Shown: piece after piece, positions 58,619 through 64,000 of the stretch | How the letters are laid out: every line of letters starts with the position of its first letter | How positions within the stretch are numbered: the stretch's first letter is position 1 | Assembly (NCBI GenBank): GCA_965237875.1 | Contig: CBDEGP010000001.1 | Coordinates: 930,001-994,000, forward strand | From: DAOUJI01 sp965237875 | Lineage (GTDB): Bacteria; Chloroflexota; Dehalococcoidia; Lucifugimonadales; JAGWBF01 | DNA length: 64,000 nucleotides | Reading direction: 5' to 3' | Translations under genes and position numbers: made by a program | Notes under the pieces: model-generated | Told to the model about the DNA's origin: nothing | Database searches by the model: none | What the model saw: the letters and a program-made list of their open reading frames with translations, nothing else

Positions 58619-60491
58619 CCCAAATCCCCCACCTAACATTGTTGGGAGTTGCTTCGTGTGGTTGCAGGGCGTGTTCGGTGTCGACCAAGGGTGACGCATG
58701 ACATGATCGGGCGTGGACAGGGTCTCGGGCGAGGCCTTTGAGGGTATCGGCAGCGCTCCCCCACCAATTGTGGGTGTTTTCAGGCCGAAGAAGGCATGGC
58801 TGGGCCTGGCAACTCGGCTGAGTCGCCTTCAACCGATGGTCCAGCAGGACGGCCTATGCCGGCTACGGCTCGGCAGCCAGCGCCGATATCCTCTGGCGCG
58901 CCCTGAGCAGCAACGCGTATGAGGGATGGCCACGGGCCAGACGGATGATCAGTCTCCTGGCGTGACTCACCACACGGCCCGGCAGGGCGATCAGTACGAA
59001 GCGGACTGCCTTCAGACGCCTGCTCACCCACTCCTGGCCCAACACCAGCCGCTTCATCGCAGAGTTCAGGTTGAACGCCAGCGCCGCTATCGCCCACCAT
59101 GCGGCGTTGGCGCCGAACAGGCCCGACGGCAGCCTGCCCCCGGCAAGGTCACTCTTGAGAACGCCGTGGACCTCCTCGCCCTTGCCGCATCTCTGCCTCG
59201 ACCACCAGATCAACTCATCTCCCGCAAGAGTCCGGTTGGTCACCACTCCGAATACCTTGTGCCAACCCCTGCCGGACAACTCCATGGCAGCAAAGGGCAA
59301 CTCCATCTGACCCTCCATTCCCGGCAGCGGCTGTTCGATCAACCGCTCCCTGGTAGCTATGAACCGGTACTCAGGGCTGTTCCTGGCGTGGCCTATCCAG
59401 TTGGGAACGAAGTTCACCTCAGCCCACTGCTGACCCGTGTCCACACGGCGCTCGCCCACCTTGCGGTACAGTGGCTGCCACTCCTCATCGGCAACCTGCG
59501 ACACCGCGCGCCGGAACTCCGCCGTCACGTCAACCCCCACCGCAAACTCGATCACCCCGAACCGCTCGTCCCTGCCCTCGGCGCAGTACCGCAGAAGCTC
59601 CTGCTGGTACCCGGCCGTGTCAGACCGCAGCATCACCTTGTCCACCCCGGCAGGCAGATGCCCCAGCGCTTCGGTCAACACTCGCAGCTGCTGATGGCCC
59701 GCAGGTACGTTGCCGTCCCGAAACTCCGAATGCAACACCAAGTCAGCCTCTGCCCAGTAGGTCGTCAGCGGCTGGTACGCGCTGTACTTCTTGTAGCTGT
59801 AGAGCGACTCCTGCTTGTGCGTCTCCACCAGGGTGGCGTCCATGTCCAGCGTGGCCTCCCTATGAGGCGAACGGCTCTGCACGAAGCCCACCAGGTCGGC
59901 GTTCACCTTCCCCAGCCCTCTCAGCGCTTCGTTGGGAGAAGGTATGAATGCCCTGTGAGCTTCCCGCTTCGCCTCCTCGTCCGCGTCGTGGAACCTCTCC
60001 AGGTAGCGGAACACCGCAGACTCCGACGGCACGCTCCGTCGACGCTCCACACGCCATCTCTCCAGGAGCGCCCTGCGCTCTCTGCCACCCATGCCCCAAC
60101 TCTCGATCTCGCGAATCACCCTGCACAGCCCTTCGTCCTTCTCGAGGATGTCCAGGTCGGACACTGACTCGCCCCCTGCCAGGTTCAGCAGTATCAGCGA
60201 GGTGACTATCTGGCTGTCCGTCCAGCCCTGTCCACACCCCCGTAGTCCAACGTGGCGCTCTGCCGATGACCTCAAGCCGGACGCGTGTATCAACTCCAGG
60301 TACGTCATCAGCCCCGACAGCCCCGTCATACCCGTCGAACTCTTCTCCTGCTCGTACTGGAACGGCAGTAAGCCTTGCCTCATAATAGGTGCACCTCGTT
60401 GGTGATCGTTTCTCTCTTCCAAAAAACATCTTAGCCCCCTTCACGGCGGGCTCCAACGAGGTCTTCCTCTCACCTAGGTGGGGAATCTAAG
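58619..60491 (-). mobile_element. complete IS1380-family insertion sequence with AATG target duplication
   Basis: The 1873-bp element has imperfect terminal inverted repeats of about 17 bases (left CCCAAATCCCCCACCTA, right inverted CTTAGATTCCCCACCTA). It is flanked by AATG at 58615-58618 and 60492-60495. It carries one long transposase gene read leftward. Size, four-base duplication and transposase type agree with the IS1380 family. Intact ends, intact gene and perfect duplication suggest recent insertion. Confidence 0.9.
58863..60383 (-). CDS. IS1380-family transposase
   Basis: The 506-residue DDE transposase has GLRGCGQGWTDSQIVTSLILLNLAGGESVSDLDIL near the N-terminus, typical of IS1380. 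The catalytic residues lie in TLDMDATLVETHKQESLYSYKKYSAYQPL (Asp), VMLRSDTAGYQQELLRYC (Asp) and CGKGEEVHGVLKSDLAGGRLPSG (Glu). NAAWWAIAALAFNLNSAMKRL follows as usual. The frame is uninterrupted, so the enzyme may be active. ATG 60383 with GAGGT upstream is preferred to the TTG at 60422. Confidence 0.95.
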   Translation of the reverse strand: MRQGLLPFQYEQEKSSTGMTGLSGLMTYLELIHASGLRSSAERHVGLRGCGQGWTDSQIVTSLILLNLAGGESVSDLDILEKDEGLCRVIREIESWGMGGRERRALLERWRVERRRSVPSESAVFRYLERFHDADEEAKREAHRAFIPSPNEALRGLGKVNADLVGFVQSRSPHREATLDMDATLVETHKQESLYSYKKYSAYQPLTTYWAEADLVLHSEFRDGNVPAGHQQLRVLTEALGHLPAGVDKVMLRSDTAGYQQELLRYCAEGRDERFGVIEFAVGVDVTAEFRRAVSQVADEEWQPLYRKVGERRVDTGQQWAEVNFVPNWIGHARNSPEYRFIATRERLIEQPLPGMEGQMELPFAAMELSGRGWHKVFGVVTNRTLAGDELIWWSRQRCGKGEEVHGVLKSDLAGGRLPSGLFGANAAWWAIAALAFNLNSAMKRLVLGQEWVSRRLKAVRFVLIALPGRVVSHARRLIIRLARGHPSYALLLRARQRISALAAEP

Positions 60492-60504
60492 AATGGTGGT
60501 TTCA

Positions 60505-60532
60505 TTGACACTAAAATCCGCACAATGATAAC
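60505..60532 (+). promoter_or_regulatory. candidate promoter of the nuo operon
   Basis: A perfect TTGACA (60505-60510) is followed after 16 bases by GATAAC (60527-60532), four of six matches to the -10 consensus. It lies 140 bases before nuoA and only nine bases beyond the IS1380 target duplication, outside the element. Confidence 0.6.
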
Positions 60533-60672
60533 ATGAGGCCCTAATCGAGGCTGGTTGGGCTCCATCTTGGAGTTAAGAATCAGGGCTGCCTGAACTGTCG
60601 CGGTGGGCCCTACCGACCGGAGATATTCCTTCTTTGAATTTTACGGGCGTTTAAGTTTGCGAGCAGCGCGGA

Positions 60673-61044
60673 ATGCCTGAAGATTTTGACTTCCGATGGG
60701 CGGCGGTAATCCTGTCGCTCATAGTAGGACTCCTGGCCATCGCCGGCATGTTCGCCGCGTCGGCGTTCATATCGTCCAGGCGCAAATCGGCGGTTAAGCT
60801 CACTCCCTACGAGTGCGGAATTCCGGCCGCTCCCTTCCGGTGGTCACAGATCAACCTCAGGTACTACGTTTTCGCGATACTTTTCTTGATATTTGACGTT
60901 GAGGCCGTGTTTCTTTTCCCCTGGGCTGTGGTCTTCCTGGACATCAGCGACGTGGCCTTCTACGCAATGCTGATATTCCTTGCCGTGTTGGGATTCGCCA
61001 TACTCTATGGCTGGCGAAAAGGAGTCCTCGAGTGGTCGAGATAA
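60673..61044 (+). CDS. nuoA: NADH-quinone oxidoreductase subunit A
   Basis: The 123-residue protein has three membrane helices and the NuoA signature KLTPYECGIPAA ... QINLRYYVFAILFLIFDVEAVFLFPWAVV. NuoA sits in the membrane arm of complex I next to the quinone chamber. It is the first gene of the nuo operon and overlaps nuoB by 13 bases. Confidence 0.96.
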   Translation: MPEDFDFRWAAVILSLIVGLLAIAGMFAASAFISSRRKSAVKLTPYECGIPAAPFRWSQINLRYYVFAILFLIFDVEAVFLFPWAVVFLDISDVAFYAMLIFLAVLGFAILYGWRKGVLEWSR

Positions 61045-61556
61045 ACCTGGGCCAAGGCAACACACCCGGGCCGAGCCTGTTCGACCGGGCGATGCCCGGC
61101 GTGGTTACGGCCAACGCTGAACAGCTATTCGCAATGGCCCGGAAATCTTCTCTGTGGACTCTCACATTCGGCCTGGCCTGCTGCGCCATTGAGATGATGT
61201 CCACCTACATGGCCCATCACGACCTGGACCGCTTCGGCGTGGTCACCTGGCCCTCTCCCCGCCAGTCCGACGTTATGATAGTCGCCGGCACCGTGGTAAA
61301 GAAGATGGGCGAACCCATCAAGCTCCTGTATGAGCAGATGCCTGAGCCCAAATGGGTTATAGCTATGGGCAGCTGCGCAACCAATGGGGGGCCTTACTAT
61401 CGGTCCTATTCGGTGGTCATGGGAGTGGACCACATCATCCCAGTCGACGTCTACGTGCCCGGATGCCCGCCAAGGCCTGAAGCTCTTATGCACGGCATCC
61501 TGAAGCTGCAAGAAAAAATCATGCGGGACTCCAAAGCAAGTGGCGGCAAGGCCTAG
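61032..61556 (+). CDS. nuoB: NADH-quinone oxidoreductase subunit B
   Basis: The 174-residue protein carries the ligands of cluster N2: TFGLACCAIEMM (C50, C51), MGSCATNGGPYY and YVPGCPPRPEAL. NuoB passes electrons from N2 to quinone. It starts at GTG 61032 within the end of nuoA and overlaps nuoC by 17 bases, so translation is coupled. Its C-terminal tail (RDSKASGGKA) is short and basic. Confidence 0.97.
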   Translation: MVEINLGQGNTPGPSLFDRAMPGVVTANAEQLFAMARKSSLWTLTFGLACCAIEMMSTYMAHHDLDRFGVVTWPSPRQSDVMIVAGTVVKKMGEPIKLLYEQMPEPKWVIAMGSCATNGGPYYRSYSVVMGVDHIIPVDVYVPGCPPRPEALMHGILKLQEKIMRDSKASGGKA

Positions 61557-62058
61557 TTCCTCCGTCCATTCCGACGAGTCCACGGAAGCCGCTCTAAGCG
61601 GCAAGGCCCAGGCATTGCTCGACCTTGTGCTGGAAGCCCTTGGCACCCTCTCCCCGGTCCCCGGAGTTGTCGACAACCGGCCTCAAGTAACCGTCAAGCC
61701 TTCCGAAATCGTGAAGGCATGTCGAATTCTGAAAGACGCCCCAGCCCTGTCCTTCAAGATGCTGCTTTGCCTGGCTGGCGTGGACTATGAGGAAAGGTTC
61801 GAGGTGGTGTACGTGCTCCTCTCCCTGGAACATGAGAACACGCTGGTCATCAAGGTTGAGTTGCCCTACGAAGACCCGCGAATCCCCACCGTCACACCGG
61901 TCTGGCGGGCTGCCGGATGGTACGAGCGGGAGGCCCACGACCTATTCGGGATAGTCTTCGAAGACAACCCTGATCTGTCTCCGTTGGTGCTCTACGAGGG
62001 CTTTGAAGGATACCCGGGGAGGAAGTCTTTCCCGTTCCATGAGTACACCGAATACTAA
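61540..62058 (+). CDS. nuoC: NADH-quinone oxidoreductase subunit C
   Basis: The 172-residue hydrophilic subunit shows LSFKMLLCLAGVDYEERFEVVYVLLSLEHENTLVIKVELP, the family signature AAGWYEREAHDLFGIVFEDNPDLSPLVLYEGFEGYPGRKSFP, and a short C-terminus HEYTEY. It is a separate NuoC, not fused to NuoD. It begins at GTG 61540 inside the nuoB end and overlaps the following unknown gene by 20 bases. Confidence 0.95.
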   Translation: MAARPSSSVHSDESTEAALSGKAQALLDLVLEALGTLSPVPGVVDNRPQVTVKPSEIVKACRILKDAPALSFKMLLCLAGVDYEERFEVVYVLLSLEHENTLVIKVELPYEDPRIPTVTPVWRAAGWYEREAHDLFGIVFEDNPDLSPLVLYEGFEGYPGRKSFPFHEYTEY

Positions 62059-62308
62059 ACCGAAAAAAGTGATTCTCACCGCCCGCATGTACATGCTGGA
62101 GGACGCCGCCGTGGCGTCGCTGGAATCTCTGGGTCTCGAAGGGGCCGGGACGACAATGTTCGAGGCCCAGGACGATCTGGTCCAGAAGCTGACCGCTTGG
62201 ATACAGGACAATGACGGGCGGGAGGCCCTGGAGCAGGCGCTGTCAGACGCCGGGTATCAGGGAGTTGACGAGGACACAGAGGTGCATTTGGACTTCATCG
62301 AGGGATAA
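62039..62308 (+). CDS. unrecognised small acidic protein encoded inside the nuo operon
   Basis: The 89-residue protein begins MSTPNTKPKKVILTARMYML with ATG overlapping the last 20 bases of nuoC, and stops 11 bases before nuoD. It is acidic after the first 20 residues. It has helix-forming stretches (LEDAAVASLESLGL, QDDLVQKLTAWIQDNDGREALEQALSDAG) and a closing strand EVHLDFIEG. No Cys, no membrane helix and no resemblance to NuoE, NuoI or a known accessory subunit. Its packing between nuoC and nuoD suggests a role in complex I assembly or a lineage-specific subunit; that is inference. The start could also be an internal codon. Confidence 0.75.
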   Translation: MSTPNTKPKKVILTARMYMLEDAAVASLESLGLEGAGTTMFEAQDDLVQKLTAWIQDNDGREALEQALSDAGYQGVDEDTEVHLDFIEG

Positions 62309-62319
62309 CCCGAGACTTC

Positions 62320-63447
62320 ATGGTAGATGCGCAACGCAACTTGGAAATAGACGCCGAGCCCCTGGAGATGGTGGTCAACATGGGGCCGCAGCACCCCTCG
62401 ACCCATGGGGTGTTCAGGATGGTCCTGTGGGTGGACGGTGAGAAGGTTGTCAAGGTGGAACCCTACATCGGCTACCTCCACCGAGGCTCGGAGAAGCTGT
62501 GTGAAGGAGAGCAGTACCATCAGGTGATCACCCTTTTCGACCGGCTGGACTATATATCCAACTTCAACAACGAGCTAGTGTACGTGCGGGCCGTGGAGAA
62601 ATTGATGGGATTGGAAGTCCCTGACCGGGCCGAGTACATACGAATCATCCTCTGCGAGCTCAACCGCATCGCCTCCCATCTGCTGTTCGTAGGCACCATT
62701 GGCCTGGACGCCGGCGCCATGACGCCAATCATGTTCTCGTTCAGGGGCAGGGAGCGTCTCCAAGCGGTGTTCGAGGCGGTCAGCGGCGCCCGCATGATGC
62801 ACAACCATTTCCGGGTGGGCGGCGTCAAAGAGGACTTGCCGGACAACTTCCAGCAATTGATGGACGGGTTGATGGTGGAGCTGAAGGCGGACATTGAGGA
62901 GTGCGACCAGCTTCTGACCTACAACGAAGTGTTCATCGCCCGGTGCAAAAACGTTGGGGGCATCAGCGCCGCCGACGCAATCGACTACGGCATGACCGGC
63001 CCGTGCCTCAGAGCTTGCGGCGTGCCCTATGACGTTCGGAAAGCTGAGCCCTACTCTCTGTACGACCGTTTCGACTTCGATATTCCCACCGGAATCGACG
63101 GGGACTCCTGGGAGCGCTACTACGTGAGGCTCCAGGAGATGTACCAGTCCTACAGCATCGTCCAGCAGGCCATGGAACAAATGGAACCGGGTCCCGTGTC
63201 GACGCTGGGCCGCAGGCTTATCCGGCCTCCCAAGGGTGACGTCTACGTGCGCTCGGAAAATCCACGGGGGGAGATAGGCGTGTATCTGGTCAGCGACGGC
63301 ACGGACAAGCCATACCGATTGAAAGTGCGGCCTCCGTCCTTCTGCAACCTGAGCGCGTTGGAGCACATGCTTGAGGGCGTATGGGTGGCCGATTCGGTTG
63401 TTATACTGGGTTCCCTGGACATAGTCCTGGGCGAAGTGGACAGGTAG
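62320..63447 (+). CDS. nuoD: NADH-quinone oxidoreductase subunit D
   Basis: The 375-residue protein matches NuoD: MVVNMGPQHPSTHGVFR (quinone-site His), YIGYLHRGSEKLCEG, LCELNRIASHLLF, FRGRERLQAVFEAVSGARMMHNHFRVGG, GMTGPCLRACGVPYDVRK, and the C-terminal LKVRPPSFCNLSALEHMLEGVWVADSVVILGSLDIVLGEVDR. It forms the quinone pocket with NuoB. The first residues (MVDAQRNLEIDAEPLEM) are a short extension before the core. Confidence 0.97.
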   Translation: MVDAQRNLEIDAEPLEMVVNMGPQHPSTHGVFRMVLWVDGEKVVKVEPYIGYLHRGSEKLCEGEQYHQVITLFDRLDYISNFNNELVYVRAVEKLMGLEVPDRAEYIRIILCELNRIASHLLFVGTIGLDAGAMTPIMFSFRGRERLQAVFEAVSGARMMHNHFRVGGVKEDLPDNFQQLMDGLMVELKADIEECDQLLTYNEVFIARCKNVGGISAADAIDYGMTGPCLRACGVPYDVRKAEPYSLYDRFDFDIPTGIDGDSWERYYVRLQEMYQSYSIVQQAMEQMEPGPVSTLGRRLIRPPKGDVYVRSENPRGEIGVYLVSDGTDKPYRLKVRPPSFCNLSALEHMLEGVWVADSVVILGSLDIVLGEVDR

Positions 63448-63456
63448 GCCGCCGCA

Positions 63457-64000
63457 ATGGACTGGTTGGACTTCGTACTTATCATCGCAGGGCTGTTGAT
63501 TCTCTTCACGGCCCTCTCGGTGGTCGTCCTTTCCCTTACGTGGCTGGAGAGGAAGACCCTGGGGCGCCTCCAACGCAGGTTGGGGCCGACCCGCACGGGA
63601 CCCATGGGGCTGATGCAGCCCATCGCCGACGCCGTGAAGCTCGTCTTGAAAGAGGACTTGGTGCCCTCCTGGGCGGACAAGGCCGTCTTCTGGGTTGCGC
63701 CTCTGGTGGTGCTGGTCCCGTCCTTCATGATCTGGGTGACCATACCCGCCGCCGAAAACCTGGTCCTCCGGAACCTGGACATGGGCCTCTTCTATATCAT
63801 CGCCTTCTCGGTGCTGACCATTCTGGGTCTCGTCCTGGCAGGATGGGGCTCCGCCAATAAATACGGAACGCTGGGAGGGCTGCGGGCGTCGGCTCAGCTG
63901 GTCAGCTACGAAATACCCGTAATAATGGTGGTCATTGCAGTCGCCATGCTGGCCCAGTCCTTGGACCTGCAGGTCATAACAATGAGCCAGACGCCGGCCG
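63457..64000 (+). CDS. nuoH: NADH-quinone oxidoreductase subunit H, truncated by the window end
   Basis: The first 181 residues are visible. An N-terminal membrane helix leads into TWLERKTLGRLQRRLGPTRTGPMGLMQPIADAVKLVLKEDL, then two more helices, GWGSANKYGTLGGLRASAQLVSYEIPVIM and a further helix. These are the NuoH signatures lining the quinone tunnel. It follows nuoD by nine bases. nuoE, nuoF and nuoG do not lie between D and H, the usual place for them in 14-gene operons. Confidence 0.96.
   Translation, partial: MDWLDFVLIIAGLLILFTALSVVVLSLTWLERKTLGRLQRRLGPTRTGPMGLMQPIADAVKLVLKEDLVPSWADKAVFWVAPLVVLVPSFMIWVTIPAAENLVLRNLDMGLFYIIAFSVLTILGLVLAGWGSANKYGTLGGLRASAQLVSYEIPVIMVVIAVAMLAQSLDLQVITMSQTPA

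Noticed and set aside
58926..60167. A 413-codon open frame on the plus strand across the IS1380 element
   Set aside because: It is antisense to the transposase, has Pro/Arg/His-rich composition and no family resemblance. It is a shadow of the GC-rich transposase gene.
60540..60660. Possible structured RNA in the nuo leader
   Set aside because: A few GC-rich stretches are present, but I could not build a tRNA, riboswitch or other known fold.
60492..60672. IS1380-derived outward promoter driving nuo
   Set aside because: The TTGACA box lies beyond the element and its target duplication, so the promoter belongs to the host sequence.

Overview
The window is about 60% GC and densely packed with short intergenic gaps. 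It looks like a chromosomal segment of an uncultivated Chloroflexota, most plausibly of the SAR202/Dehalococcoidia lineage. This is inference from gene content. The window holds three luciferase-like F420/FMN oxidoreductases, a TPP decarboxylase-like enzyme, HpcH/CitE and BKACE lyases, a phosphotriesterase-type lactonase, tandem carboxymuconolactone-decarboxylase-like proteins, EtfAB with an FAD dehydrogenase, an error-prone DnaE2-type polymerase and a nuo operon. No rRNA, tRNA or CRISPR array was found. A 16S or marker-gene tree is not possible from this window.

Layout. 0-7.8 kb: a luciferase-like oxidoreductase coupled to a TfoX-N protein, an AIM24 protein, a zinc-ribbon protein, a CinA C-terminal amidase, a TPP enzyme, a flavin reductase, then lyase-YbjQ-folB. 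7.8-14.6 kb: a MITE-like element, an amidohydrolase, a surface-anchored secreted protein, an FAD dehydrogenase and etfBA. 15-25 kb: MscS, two lipoproteins (one with a duplicated lipobox segment), a frameshifted Sir2 gene overlapping recF, a PAC2-family gene with an unknown partner, a retropepsin-like protein, a second luciferase-like enzyme and a Gfo/Idh dehydrogenase. 25-31 kb: an MFS transporter, a protoglobin-like gene and a peptide-type ABC importer (binding protein plus two permeases, no ATPase). 31.5-38.7 kb: a catabolic-looking cluster. 39-47 kb: dnaE2-type polymerase, SPL-like radical SAM protein, DUF5679, a third luciferase-like enzyme and a phytoene/squalene synthase. 47-57 kb: a DUF3467-unknown-M1 peptidase operon, an MBL hydrolase, a nitroreductase, an SDR, a Cas4-like/DEDD nuclease fusion, a VapBC pair with broken toxin, a hydrolase and a second PAC2 protein. 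57-64 kb: ispH, an intact IS1380-family element with a 4-bp target duplication, then nuoA-B-C-(unknown)-D-H, cut by the window end.

How they work together. The flavin, F420-type and electron-transfer genes, the lyases and the lactonase suggest oxidative breakdown of recalcitrant organic carbon. EtfAB and the complex I genes would pass electrons to the respiratory chain. The substrate cannot be read from sequence. The strongest structural findings are: two MITE copies that sit exactly in the TA of stop codons; a 42-bp lipobox duplication differing only at synonymous sites; two single-base frameshifts (sir2, vapC); an unrecognised gene inside the nuo operon; and an IS1380 copy with defined ends directly upstream of the likely nuo promoter.
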